Assembly: GCF_036227225.1 (NCBI RefSeq)
Contig: NZ_CP109444.1
Location: 4,073,501 to 4,137,500 of the forward strand
Direction: 5' to 3'
Source: Streptomyces sp. NBC_01478
Lineage (GTDB): Bacteria > Actinomycetota > Actinomycetes > Streptomycetales > Streptomycetaceae
Length of the DNA: 64,000 bases
Shown here: positions 1-8,557 of the stretch, piece by piece
How the letters are laid out: each line of letters begins with the position of its first letter
How positions within the stretch are numbered: the first letter of the stretch is position 1
The notes under the pieces: model-generated
What the model was told of the DNA's origin: nothing
What the model saw: the letters and a program-made list of their open reading frames with translations, nothing else
Database searches by the model: none
Made by a program: the position numbers and the translations under genes

Positions 1-290
1 CTCTCGTCGACCGCCGCGCGCATCTCCATGTGATGGCTGGTCAGACTGTCCTTCATGTCCTGGATGCGCCACTTCTGGCTTTCCTGGACGGCCTCCAGCC
101 GCTCGCCGAAGTCCACCAGCAGTTGAACGATCAGCACCGCACAGCCGAGGACGACGGCCATCGTCCACTGGTCCAAGCCGCTGGCGCCCTCATCCAGGGC
201 GCCGGTCACGAAGAAGGCGACCACCCCCGCCAGGACCGCGAACAGCGCCCTGAGGAACAGCTTCGGCCCGCGCCGGGTCTGGTGCCTCAT
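1..290 (-). CDS. Membrane protein of the SCO2521-2524 cluster, 3' end cut by window edge
   Basis: The reading frame starts at ATG 290-288, overlaps the stop of the preceding gene by 4 bases (ATGA) and runs off the left edge, leaving about 96 residues. Two hydrophobic segments are visible (around residues 12-33, LFLRALFAVLAGVVAFF, and 43-62, WTMAVVLGCAVLIVQLLVDF). They are followed by a charged, probably helical stretch (GERLEAVQESQKWRIQDMKD) that could be a coiled coil. I do not recognise a family. Its coupling to the SCO2521-type gene suggests it is the last visible member of that operon and may anchor the cluster's product at the membrane; that role is inference. Confidence 0.6.
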   Translation of the reverse strand, partial: MRHQTRRGPKLFLRALFAVLAGVVAFFVTGALDEGASGLDQWTMAVVLGCAVLIVQLLVDFGERLEAVQESQKWRIQDMKDSLTSHHMEMRAAVDE

Positions 291-1255
291 CGTGTGGTCA
301 GCGCCTGATGCAGCAACGGAATGGCCTGTATTGCCAGTTGATCCCGAATGCGCTGGCGCAGATTCTCCCACTGGCGGCTGAAGCCCGGTTCCCGCTCCAG
401 TACGTCCCACAGGTGCCCCAGCCTGCGGTCCACGTGCGCGCGCGGCATCCACAGGTGCAGCAGGTGGTCGACGGCCGGGCGCAGCGCCAGGACCGCGGCG
501 GGGCCGTCCGCCGCACCGAGCCGGCTGTTCTCCAGCATGTGCACCACTGTCGTCAAAAGCCAGTCGTGCAACGCAAGGTCCTCACACAGCCCCGCGACCG
601 CGGCGGCCGGGATGTTCTCCGGAACCCTCAACTCGATGGTCCGTAGCCCGTCTTCGGCCAGTATGAAGCGGTCCAGCGACGGCCCCTCACCCTCGGGTGA
701 CCGTCGCGCGGCCCATCGCAGGTGCGTGCGGCGGGACTTGAAGGGTGCCTTGTGGTCGATGAGTGGATGTCGCACCAACTGCGCCAGCAGCTCCTCGGTA
801 ATCATCCCCAGGTCCAGTTCGCCGCGCCCGCCACCGCGCAACACGCCTTCCGCAGTGGCCTGTTCGTGCAGTCTCCCGAACGGCTCGACCACCCCGGGCC
901 GGACGAGATAGTGCCCCCAGGGACGGCGTACCTCGGGGCCGTCGGCCGGGGTGCTGAAGTAGGCGGTGGACTGCAGGACGCGGCCCTCGGTTAGCGCAGC
1001 GCGGCCTGCCACCGTGCCGACGGCCCGGACCCCGGCGCCGTTCGAGGTGGGCAGCCGGCAGTCCACGCCCGTCAGGACCTCGGGCGAGAGGGCGTACAGG
1101 TTGGGCCGCTCGGAGACCAGGACCTGTTCGTCGGCGCGCAGCCTCAGCAACTGGGCGGCGGCCCGTCCGTCCAGAGACTGGAAAGACGGCAGCAGACAGG
1201 TGCGCACCTCTCCGCAGACGAGGACCGAACACGCGGGCCGTCCGGGGATCGTCAT
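287..1255 (-). CDS. SCO2521-family protein, function unknown
   Basis: A 322-residue soluble-looking protein with no signal peptide or membrane segment, starting MTIPGRPACSVLVCGEVRT. It starts 1 base after the stop of the SCO2522-type gene and its stop overlaps the start of the membrane protein gene, so it sits inside one minus-strand operon. Assignment rests on position and general resemblance to the actinobacterial family named after S. coelicolor SCO2521, recalled from memory. I see no catalytic motif and give no function. Confidence 0.7.
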   Translation of the reverse strand: MTIPGRPACSVLVCGEVRTCLLPSFQSLDGRAAAQLLRLRADEQVLVSERPNLYALSPEVLTGVDCRLPTSNGAGVRAVGTVAGRAALTEGRVLQSTAYFSTPADGPEVRRPWGHYLVRPGVVEPFGRLHEQATAEGVLRGGGRGELDLGMITEELLAQLVRHPLIDHKAPFKSRRTHLRWAARRSPEGEGPSLDRFILAEDGLRTIELRVPENIPAAAVAGLCEDLALHDWLLTTVVHMLENSRLGAADGPAAVLALRPAVDHLLHLWMPRAHVDRRLGHLWDVLEREPGFSRQWENLRQRIRDQLAIQAIPLLHQALTTR

Positions 1256-1256
1256 G

Positions 1257-2240
1257 TCAACTCCCCTCCCACGCAGCAGGGTTGGCGGAATCCTCGTAAA
1301 AGACGTACGTGGCGCGCTGCGCCACCGCCTCCGGCACCGCGACGCCTTCGCCCGCCGACCGCTTGGCGACCTGCGCGAGTGCCTCGGTGTCGACGTCGAC
1401 CTGGTCGAGGATGAGCCGTACGGCGTCCTCGACGGCGAGGAACCGGTTCGCCATCAGCGTGCAGGTGCGGTACGCGCTGAACGAGACCCGGGAGTCGCCC
1501 AGTTTGAGCAGCGGCGGCAGCCGGTCCCAGTCGTGCGGGAAGTCCCCGCCGGTCCAGGGGCGCGGCACCAACACCGGTTCGCCCAGGTGTCGTAGCAGAC
1601 CCAGGCGGGCCAACTGCCATACGGCGACCAAGAACGGGCAGGACCACAGGCGGCCCTTGTCCGTGTCGGACCACAACTCGACGTCCATGAAGACCGAGTG
1701 GTTGCGGGCCGCGGTCTCCTGCGGCGGCTGCCAGGTGACGATCTCGGCGAGGGCGCTGCGGGTGGGCGTGGTGCGCTGCCCGTTGGCGAGCCAGCCGGTC
1801 TGGCTGACCGGAGGGCGGGAGCCGTGGCTGCCCGGCGGCGGGGACTCCACCAGGCGGTGCATGACGGACTCGGCCAGCTCGATCCGGTCGGCAACCGCGC
1901 AACCCGACTCGCGGGCCAGGTAGTCGATGACGAGACCGGCCTTCTCGGCCTCTTCGAGGACCAGCGGGATGAGTTCGGCGGGGGTGGAGAAGCGGGTGAA
2001 GTAGTCGTCGATCAGGAAGCAGGTGCTGATGCGGGGGCGTTTGCCGCCGATCCGGCGGGCGGTGGCGGCGCGGGCCGCCTCCACCCAGATCCGTACCTCG
2101 GCGAAGTGCTCGCGCAGCCGCTCGGGGCCCGCCTCGAAGTCCTCCATGTAGAGGTGGCCCAGCTCCAGCGAGAGATGGGCCAGCGGCACGGACTGGGTGC
2201 CCGGGTCGGCAGTGGTCTCCCGGAAGACGGCCTCCGTCAT
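1257..2240 (-). CDS. SCO2522-family protein, function unknown
   Basis: A 327-residue protein starting MTEAVFRETTADPGTQSVPL. The frame is open further upstream, but ATG 2240 overlaps the P-loop gene's stop by 4 bases (ATGA), which decides the start. Recognisable stretches are ISTCFLIDDYFTRFSTPAEL and SFSAYRTCTLMANRFLAVED. No membrane segment is seen. It lies in tight coupling with the SCO2521- and SCO2523-type genes, typical of this conserved actinobacterial cluster. No enzyme activity can be assigned from the sequence. Confidence 0.7.
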   Translation of the reverse strand: MTEAVFRETTADPGTQSVPLAHLSLELGHLYMEDFEAGPERLREHFAEVRIWVEAARAATARRIGGKRPRISTCFLIDDYFTRFSTPAELIPLVLEEAEKAGLVIDYLARESGCAVADRIELAESVMHRLVESPPPGSHGSRPPVSQTGWLANGQRTTPTRSALAEIVTWQPPQETAARNHSVFMDVELWSDTDKGRLWSCPFLVAVWQLARLGLLRHLGEPVLVPRPWTGGDFPHDWDRLPPLLKLGDSRVSFSAYRTCTLMANRFLAVEDAVRLILDQVDVDTEALAQVAKRSAGEGVAVPEAVAQRATYVFYEDSANPAAWEGS

Positions 2241-3154
2241 GCCTCCTCCCAGTACTTGTCGTCGGTCAGCCGCGCGGCCAGGTCGCTCAGTGCCTGCCAG
2301 GTCTCCATGGTGGCGATCTGGCTGTCCAACACGTCCTCGTCGGTGATGAGTTGCTCCCGCCACTGCAGGACGGGCTCCAGCGGCACCGAGCCGAGCACCT
2401 GGCTGTAGCCGATGCCGTGGTGCGAGGCGAGATGCTTCAACTCGGTGTCGCACTGCTCCATCCACGCCGACTGGGTGGGCGTGGCCTGCGACCACAGCGC
2501 CGAGTCGGGATCGGGTACGGCGGCCCGTACGAAGCGGATGGCGCCGCGCAGCGCGTCCTCGTCGTGGCCGCGGGCGACGCCGCCGGCGAGGATGCCGCGC
2601 TTGCCGTAGACGAGGCTGGCCGCGGCCTCCACGTGCTGGCGGGTCCAGCGGTGGAAGACCAGCCAACGGGCCAGGACACCGCTCATCGCCCGCTGCGAGG
2701 TGGCCGCGAGGACCATGTCGACGGCGTAGCTGCGGCCGGCGCTGAGGTCGACGACGATCAGGTCGAACTCGCCGTTGAGGCGCAGGAGCAGGTCCACGCA
2801 GCGGCGCAGGTTGTCGCCGGAGGTGGCGAACTCGCCGCCGCTGAGGTCACCGGGCATGAGGATCAACCGGCCCGCTCCGGGCGGCTGGTTGCGCAGGACG
2901 CGGTGTTCGGTGTCCGCCCAGACGTCGATCCTGACCGGTTCGCTGATCTCGCCTATCAGATAGGAGTGCAGTCCGCGGTCCTCGGCGGCCTCGCGGGCTT
3001 CGGGCACGTCGAAGACGGCCGAGGCGGTGGGCGAGCCGAAGTCGAAGTCCAGATAGCAGACGTCGTCGCCCATCAGCGCCCGTTGGTAGGCGAGGTTGGC
3101 GCTGGTGACGGAGCGGCCCGTGCCTCCCTTGTCGGAGGCCGCGAAGATCAGCAC
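2237..3154 (-). CDS. SCO2523-family variant P-loop NTPase (MinD/ParA-like)
   Basis: A 305-residue protein with a GTG start at 3154, 3 bases after the SCO2524-type stop. The N terminus MLIFAASDKGGTGRSVTSAN is a deviant Walker A motif. ParA/MinD proteins have KGGxGK[ST]; here residues 9-15 read KGGTGRS, with Arg at the second Lys position. CYLDFDFGSPTASAVFDV fits the switch/A' region and LIVVDLSAGRSYAVDMVL the Walker B-like strand. It is therefore probably a nucleotide-binding switch ATPase of the SIMIBI class acting with the neighbouring cluster proteins. The partner and the process are unknown. Confidence 0.8.
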   Translation of the reverse strand: MLIFAASDKGGTGRSVTSANLAYQRALMGDDVCYLDFDFGSPTASAVFDVPEAREAAEDRGLHSYLIGEISEPVRIDVWADTEHRVLRNQPPGAGRLILMPGDLSGGEFATSGDNLRRCVDLLLRLNGEFDLIVVDLSAGRSYAVDMVLAATSQRAMSGVLARWLVFHRWTRQHVEAAASLVYGKRGILAGGVARGHDEDALRGAIRFVRAAVPDPDSALWSQATPTQSAWMEQCDTELKHLASHHGIGYSQVLGSVPLEPVLQWREQLITDEDVLDSQIATMETWQALSDLAARLTDDKYWEEA

Positions 3155-3157
3155 GGG

Positions 3158-4999
3158 TCACACTCCCTGGGCCCTGGCGGCTTCGCGGGCCCGGGCGAGT
3201 GCGTCGAGCTGGCCCAGTACGTCGAGGGTCAACGAGCAGGCGGTGCCCGGCTGTTCGTCGACGAGGGCGCGGGCGCGACGCAACTTGACCTCGATTCCCC
3301 TGAGCTGCATGCCGCGTTTTCCGTCGGAGTTGGGCGCGGGTGCCATCTGTTCGTTGCCCAGGAGGTGCGTGGACTCGCTGAGCAACGCCCGTGCCAGTTC
3401 GGTGAGTTCGAGGCTGCGGATCGATGGCTGCGCGTACATGTTGTGGACCTGGACCATCACCTCGGTGACGCGCTCGGTGATGCTCCAGGACACCGGTCCC
3501 TCGGTGAGGGCAGTCTCCGGGTAGATGGCGTGCACGTTGTCCCACAGACCGGAGCCCTCGCCGTCGCCCACCCGGCGCCGCCACACATGCCCGAAGATGT
3601 CCTCGGCCAGCCTGAGCAGCCGGTCATGCGCGGAGAGGTTGCGGGAGAGCGTGCACAACTGCACGGTGCGCTTGAGGAGTTGGGCCGAGAAGTCGCTCAT
3701 CGTCCAGTCCATCGGCGGGCCTATGGTGCCGCCGCCCTGGAGCGGCAGGGTGACGCCGGGGTTGTGCAGCTGGATCATCGGGTCGTCGCGCGTCATCCGG
3801 CTGGTGATACGGCCGCGTTCGGCCAGGCGCTCCATGACGCGGACGGTGCGGGTCAGGTCGTCGTCGGTGGCCCGGCGGCGCATCAGGTCGTGCACGAGGA
3901 TCGCGGCGACCGAGAGCGAGAAGTACTCCGACTCCAGCCGCTGTCCCGTCGTACGCCAGGGAATGTCCTCCAGGGGCCAGCGGTCGCCGTCGAAGCGGGC
4001 GATGCGCGACCAGTACTGCTGCGTGATCTCCCAGCGCAGTCGTAACGCCTCGGCGAGCTTCTGCTGTTCGGCGTTGAGCAGCCCCAGGGTCAGGGTGCGG
4101 TCCGAGAACAGGTCCTGGATCCCGTCGAGCGCGACCACCGTGAAATAGAGGTACGGCACCGGGTTGGCGACGCCGACGGGCTGGGCCCCGATGGTCTCCT
4201 CGGTCTCCACCTCGGGCGCGTCCCGCACCAGGCTCCAGGCCCAGCCGCACTCGAACAGCTGGCTCTCGTCCTTGAGTGCCTCCTGGACGTCGAGGCCGAG
4301 GATGAAGCTCTCGATGATGGCGGCGCGCAGCGGCCGGAACCGCCGCTGGAACTGCTCCAGCACCTGACGCTGCGACAACTGCCCCTGGCCGAGGAGTTCG
4401 CAGAGCGTCTGGCCCTGGGAGGAGTCGGTGTCGTAGACGTTGACCGTGAACGACCGCAGCAGGCTCACCATGGCGGCGGTGAGCCGGTTGCTGGTCGCGG
4501 CCTTCAGTTCTTTGATCGTCTCCTGCATGTCGCTGCGGCGGGTCTTGGACTCGTAGACCTTGAGGAAGCCGAGCAGGGCGAGACAGAGGGTGATCGACAT
4601 GGAGAACGAGTCGGTCACGCCGAGTTGGCGCTGCTCCTCGGTGAGGTCCTGGTCCTTGTCCCGGGACTGGAAGTAGTAACCGCCCGCGAACGTGGGCCTC
4701 TTGTCGTCGGTGTGGGTGCGCATGAACTCGACGGCGGCCGTGACGAGGTTGGCCGGAATCTCCAGTCGTCCGCCGGCCCGCTTCAGCGTCTGCTGGACGT
4801 CGGTCAGCGTGGTGTCGGGGTCGTCCAGCCGGAACGACGGCAGCTCCGTCGCCGGATAGAAGAGGCAGAGCAGGCGCTCGGCGTCGGCGACACTGCTCTC
4901 GCCGCCCCATTTGCCCCAGGCCCACTCACCCCCGTCGAACGAGTGACGGGCGACCGCCTGCCAGATGTCCAGCAGGTGCTGCCGCGGCTTGATTTGCAT
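3158..4999 (-). CDS. SCO2524-family protein, function unknown
   Basis: A 613-residue, largely helical-looking soluble protein, starting MQIKPRQHLLDIWQAVARHS at ATG 4999 behind a G-rich stretch that could serve as ribosome binding site. It is the first intact gene of the minus-strand SCO2521-2524 operon and is followed after 3 bases by the P-loop gene. No known domain, membrane segment or metal motif stands out. The family name is from memory of S. coelicolor SCO2524. The methyltransferase that usually starts this cluster lies just upstream as a pseudogene. Confidence 0.7.
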   Translation of the reverse strand: MQIKPRQHLLDIWQAVARHSFDGGEWAWGKWGGESSVADAERLLCLFYPATELPSFRLDDPDTTLTDVQQTLKRAGGRLEIPANLVTAAVEFMRTHTDDKRPTFAGGYYFQSRDKDQDLTEEQRQLGVTDSFSMSITLCLALLGFLKVYESKTRRSDMQETIKELKAATSNRLTAAMVSLLRSFTVNVYDTDSSQGQTLCELLGQGQLSQRQVLEQFQRRFRPLRAAIIESFILGLDVQEALKDESQLFECGWAWSLVRDAPEVETEETIGAQPVGVANPVPYLYFTVVALDGIQDLFSDRTLTLGLLNAEQQKLAEALRLRWEITQQYWSRIARFDGDRWPLEDIPWRTTGQRLESEYFSLSVAAILVHDLMRRRATDDDLTRTVRVMERLAERGRITSRMTRDDPMIQLHNPGVTLPLQGGGTIGPPMDWTMSDFSAQLLKRTVQLCTLSRNLSAHDRLLRLAEDIFGHVWRRRVGDGEGSGLWDNVHAIYPETALTEGPVSWSITERVTEVMVQVHNMYAQPSIRSLELTELARALLSESTHLLGNEQMAPAPNSDGKRGMQLRGIEVKLRRARALVDEQPGTACSLTLDVLGQLDALARAREAARAQGV

Positions 5000-5029
5000 G
5001 TCATGCCCCCCACGCAGACCACTCTGCCA

Positions 5030-5648
5030 TTAGCCGAGGAGTATCCCTATTCTGCGGTGATTCGCCGATCGACCCGATCGGAAGATCGGAACATGTGCGT
5101 CCGAATTCCTACGCCAGCAATAGGAGAGGATCATTCCAGAATAACCGCCCCGCACCCGGCCCTCGATTTTGAGCCGCTGCGCGTTGAGCCCGTCCACGAA
5201 TGGTTCGAGACTCTCACGCACCTCGACCTCTCCCACGTCGCATGCGGGGAAAAAATACTCACCCGCATCATACCCCTTGGAGTGTTCCACAAAAGCGGCG
5301 GCAAAGTTGCCCTGTTCGACCTTGACGGTTCCAGTCGTAGGAGTCGCACTGACCCTCCAGGTACCTGACGTTCGCGGTCGAGTGCCCGAAAAACGTGATC
5401 TCGTCACACTAGGGCAGCTTGGACAGAGCGTTGTAGATGCTGGCGCCAGCATCTACAACGATGCCGCAAACCGTGCCGACGGCCTGTTTCCTAAAATGAT
5501 CAGCAAAATGATCTCGCACGATGTGCAGGATTTCCGCATCCTCCGCCTACAGGTCACGATAGTTGTGATCAACGTAGGCGATCGGGTCGAATGCCTCCCA
5601 GGAGACATCTGAATTCTTCACCTGCCCCCCGGAAGGTCTCACAGCCAT
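5030..5648 (-). pseudogene. Decayed SCO2525-family SAM-dependent methyltransferase
   Basis: On the minus strand from ATG 5648 a degraded protein can be read: MAVRPSGGQVKNSDVSWEAF, then DPIAYVDHNYRDL, a TAG stop, AEDAEILHIVRDHFADHFRK, GIVVDAGASIYNALSKLP (methyltransferase motif I region), another TAG stop, and CDEITFFGHSTANVRYLEGQ. The frame then shifts and sequence is missing. It resumes at TVKVEQGNFAAAFVEHSKGY, continues through EYFFPACDVGEVEVRESLEP and ends near GGYSGMILSYCWRRNSD with no proper stop. These blocks match my memory of the NNMT/PNMT-like SCO2525 family (about 260-270 residues); roughly a third is deleted. The region is visibly richer in A+T than its neighbours, as expected for relaxed selection. 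Confidence 0.75.
5429..5460. repeat. Perfect 32-bp palindrome without loop
   Basis: The half CGTTGTAGATGCTGGC (5429-5444) is followed directly by its exact reverse complement (5445-5460); the match ends on both sides at the next base. It lies in the motif I region of the methyltransferase pseudogene, so it is unlikely to be a selected operator. It may have arisen by a template-switch copying event in a decaying gene. Confidence 0.95.
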
Positions 5649-5804
5649 TCATTCACAGTACCAACATCGGAGGCACGACATTCCTCTACCCAAGATGTTT
5701 GGAACCACTCCGAACACACAAGAAAGAACAGGTCGTTTGTGCCCCATCCGCACCATCCGCACGACTGTCAACATGCACTTGGCCCTGTATCCCCAGGAGG
5801 CTCA

Positions 5805-6332
5805 ATGGCGACTTTTCCGGAGGAACGTTTTCCATCTGTCGGACGCCGCGCTGACCAGGCATTCTTCGCCGACCGCGCCGACCGACACCTGACGCTGAGG
5901 GGCGTCACCGAGGCCGATCTGCCCGAGCTCCTGCGCGTGGACAGGGAGGCTTTCCCCGAGGAGCCGTACCCCACCTTCGTCCTCCGGCAGCTCTGCGACA
6001 TCCACGGCGACTGCATCCTCGTCCTCGACGACGGCGAGGGCCTTCTCGGATACATCCTCTTCGCCAACACCTCGGACGGCTACGTGAGTTGGATCATGAG
6101 CCTCGCCGTCACACCCCATCAGCAGGGCCGCGGGCTGGGCCGGCGCCTGATGGTCGAGGCCCTGCGTCGGCTCCGCACGGAGAACGTCCACCAGGTCCGC
6201 CTGACGGTGGAACCGACGAACGCCACCGCGATCATGCTGTACCGCTCGCTGGGGTTCTCGTCCGAGCAGGGAGTGCTGAAGGACTACTTCGGGCCGGGCG
6301 AGCACCGACTCCTCATGACGCTCGCCCTGTGA
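5805..6332 (+). CDS. GNAT family N-acetyltransferase
   Basis: A 175-residue protein starting MATFPEERFPSVGRRADQAF. ATG 5805 is preceded by AGGAGG at 5795-5800, which decides the start although the frame is open upstream. The GNAT fold is visible: a TLRGVTEADLPELLRVDREAF substrate-side helix, the acetyl-CoA pyrophosphate loop VTPHQQGRGLGRRLM (Q/RxxGxG/A), and the late motif VEPTNATAIMLYRSLGFSSE. The enzyme transfers acetyl groups to an amine, like RimI-type ribosomal protein or small-molecule acetyltransferases; the substrate cannot be told. Its 3' end overlaps the convergent hydrolase gene by about 50 bases. Confidence 0.85.
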   Translation: MATFPEERFPSVGRRADQAFFADRADRHLTLRGVTEADLPELLRVDREAFPEEPYPTFVLRQLCDIHGDCILVLDDGEGLLGYILFANTSDGYVSWIMSLAVTPHQQGRGLGRRLMVEALRRLRTENVHQVRLTVEPTNATAIMLYRSLGFSSEQGVLKDYFGPGEHRLLMTLAL

Positions 6333-7468
6333 CCGTAGTACCGGGCCAACGCGCGGAACGCCTCCTTCGGCTCCCAGTGCCAAGGTGAACTCGGGTCCCC
6401 TGGACGGTCCTTGACGGTCTTGGTGATCGCGTAGCTCGCCATGTCGAGGTCGTGGCGCGGGTCGTCGGCGCGGTGCGGGGCGTCCGGGGTGACGAACTCG
6501 AAGGCCATCGCCCCGTAGAGGCCCATCGACTCGAAGACCTCCAACAGGTCGACCACGTAAGCCGCTTGGGTGTGTTCGCTGCGGATCCGGTGGCCCTTGA
6601 TCTCCTCCGGGTCCTTGTCGTAGTCGACGACGTTCCAGCCCATGCCGGCCGTCTTCTCGGCGTCCTCGTACGCGCAGGTGCCGAACTCGGTGATGGTCAC
6701 GGGCTTGCCCCAGCGTTCGTAGGCCCTCAACTCCCACACGTAGTCGGCTGGTCGGCGGAAGTACGAGTAGTAGTCGATGCCCACGATGTCGAAGAGGTTC
6801 CAGTCGACCTTGTCGTCCTGGGCGGCCGCGTAGCCGAGGCTGCCGTGGAAGACGGAACGGCCGTGCGCCGCCGCCTTCTTGGTGAACGCGTCCAGCCTGC
6901 GCTGCATCCCGACCGGGTCGAACATGCCGTTCAGGAGGTTCTGCACACGGTCCAGGACCGTCGCGCCGGGCACGATCCCGGGCACGAACAGCCAGAACTC
7001 GCAGCCCACACTGAAGTCGACGCTCGCGCCCTGCCGCCGGAGGCGTTCCGCGAACCGGCCGGTCTCCGCGAGGTGTTCGAGGATGTCCCGCTCCGGAACG
7101 TCGGCGAGGGTGGGCTGGAGCCAGATGTGCAGGCCCAGTTCGGCGGCCTCGGCGGCAGTGGCGGTGAGGCGGTCGACGCCGTCCCCGGTGACGTCGACCG
7201 TGTCGGCGTGCAGCTCGTCGCGGATGGCGCGGAGGTCGGCACGCATCCGGCGCGGGTTCCAGGCGGTGGCGGGGGTCTCGCCCTCGCCGACCGTGTAGAC
7301 GACGCCGTGGCGGCGTAGGCCGGGGCGGCGGCCATGTTTCGCGCGCGGTTGCGGCTGTGCCGTCGCCTGTCCTGACGGCAGCAGCGCGCCCGCCACTCCG
7401 AGGGCCAGCGCCCCCGCCAGGAACTGCCCCCGAGTGATCCCCCGCGCGATCCCCTGTGTGTTCGCCAT
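6284..7468 (-). CDS. Secreted TIM-barrel glycoside-hydrolase-like protein
   Basis: A 394-residue protein if it starts at ATG 7468 (MANTQGIARGITRGQFLAGA); the frame is open further upstream. The N terminus looks like a signal peptide: a basic stretch, then LAGALALGVAGALLPSGQATA. The body reads as a (beta/alpha)8 hydrolase with likely carboxylates in VGCEFWLFV and PVTITEFGTCAYE and the strand FDIVGIDYYSYF. Related Streptomyces proteins are often, and probably wrongly, annotated as abortive-infection proteins. The C-terminal extension SVMRSRCSPGPK reads into the antisense of the acetyltransferase gene, so the native stop may have been lost. The substrate is unknown. Confidence 0.7.
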   Translation of the reverse strand: MANTQGIARGITRGQFLAGALALGVAGALLPSGQATAQPQPRAKHGRRPGLRRHGVVYTVGEGETPATAWNPRRMRADLRAIRDELHADTVDVTGDGVDRLTATAAEAAELGLHIWLQPTLADVPERDILEHLAETGRFAERLRRQGASVDFSVGCEFWLFVPGIVPGATVLDRVQNLLNGMFDPVGMQRRLDAFTKKAAAHGRSVFHGSLGYAAAQDDKVDWNLFDIVGIDYYSYFRRPADYVWELRAYERWGKPVTITEFGTCAYEDAEKTAGMGWNVVDYDKDPEEIKGHRIRSEHTQAAYVVDLLEVFESMGLYGAMAFEFVTPDAPHRADDPRHDLDMASYAITKTVKDRPGDPSSPWHWEPKEAFRALARYYGHRASVMRSRCSPGPK

Positions 7469-7639
7469 GCGCCCACTGTGCCGATCCGGGCCCCGCCCCG
7501 AAGTCGCCCGATGGTCTACGGCGACGCAACCAAGGTATGAGCTCTCGCGTCGGTCACTGGAGAGATCGTTGACGGCAATCGACCGACCGTCGACGGAGAC
7601 CGGACCACCGAACCACCGATCCACCGAACAAAGGAGAGC

Positions 7640-8557
7640 GTGATCTCAGGCTCCACACAGTTTCCTACGACGCCCCTGACCACCCGGCGTACCGTTCTCA
7701 CGGCCGGCGCCGCCACCGCCGCGACCCTCCTCACGAGCGCCTCCTCCGCGCAGGCGTCGGACAACACCGGCGTCACCGCCCGTCTGTCCGCCCTGGAAGA
7801 CCAACACAGCGCCCGTGTCGGCGTGTTCGCGCATCACCTCGGTACGAGGAAGACCGTCGTGCACCGCGCCGACGAACTCTTCCCGATGTGCTCGGTGTTC
7901 AAGACGCTCGCCGCCGCGGCCGTCCTGCGGGACCTGGACCGGCACGGTGAGGTCCTCTCCAAGGTCGTGCACTACACGGAGGCCGATCTCGTCGACGGAT
8001 CGGACCGGACCCGGGAGCACCTCGCCGACGGCATGACGGTCGAGCAGCTCGCCGACGTGGCGATCCGCTACAGCGACAACGGCGCCGGCAACCTGCTCCT
8101 GCGCGAACTCGGCGGCCCCACCGCCATCACCCGCTTCGCCCGCTCCCTCGGCGACCGGGTCACCCGGCTCGACCGCTGGGAGACCGAGCTCAACTCGGCC
8201 GAGCCGGACCGGATCACCGACACCACCGGCCCGCGCGCGATCGCCGGGCTGTACGGCAGGCTCGTCCTCGGTGACGCCCTGCGCCGCCCCGACCGCGACC
8301 GGCTCACCGCCTGGCTGCTCAACAACACGACGAGCGCCGCCCGTTTCCGCGCCGGGCTCCCCGCGACCTGGACGATCGCCGACAAGACGGGCAGCGGTGA
8401 CTACGGCACCGCGAACGACGTCGGCATCGCCTGGACGGAGGCCGGTGACCCGGTCGTCCTCGCGGTCCTGACGACGAAGCCGACCCTGCCCGACGCGCCG
8501 TACGACAACCAACTGGTCGCGGACACAGCCAAGTTGGTCGCGGCAGCGGTCAGCTAG
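7640..8557 (+). CDS. bla: Class A beta-lactamase, Tat-exported
   Basis: A 305-residue serine beta-lactamase that hydrolyses the beta-lactam ring. GTG start at 7640 with AAGGAG at 7631-7636. The N terminus TTRRTVLTAGAATAATLL followed by SASSAQA is a twin-arginine type signal. All class A motifs are present: SVFK (Ser85, Lys88), the SDN loop at 145-147, the omega-loop ETELN (Glu181, Asn185) and KTG at 249-251. Length is normal. The TAG stop at 8555-8557 forms part of a CTAG tetranucleotide directly followed by an IS1380 end, so the insertion left the protein intact. Confidence 0.93.
   Translation: MISGSTQFPTTPLTTRRTVLTAGAATAATLLTSASSAQASDNTGVTARLSALEDQHSARVGVFAHHLGTRKTVVHRADELFPMCSVFKTLAAAAVLRDLDRHGEVLSKVVHYTEADLVDGSDRTREHLADGMTVEQLADVAIRYSDNGAGNLLLRELGGPTAITRFARSLGDRVTRLDRWETELNSAEPDRITDTTGPRAIAGLYGRLVLGDALRRPDRDRLTAWLLNNTTSAARFRAGLPATWTIADKTGSGDYGTANDVGIAWTEAGDPVVLAVLTTKPTLPDAPYDNQLVADTAKLVAAAVS

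Noticed and set aside
30..308. Plus-strand open frame of 92 codons at the left edge
   Set aside because: Antisense to the membrane protein that is coupled by ATGA to the SCO2521-type gene; no ribosome binding site or domain.
2351..4045. Plus-strand open frame of 564 codons opposite the SCO2523/SCO2524 genes
   Set aside because: It is antisense to genes with recognisable motifs and coupled starts; long antisense frames are common at this GC content.
5429..5460. The 32-bp palindrome as a conserved operator for the cluster
   Set aside because: It lies in the middle of the decayed coding sequence, over 400 bases from the next start codon, and encodes part of the methyltransferase motif.
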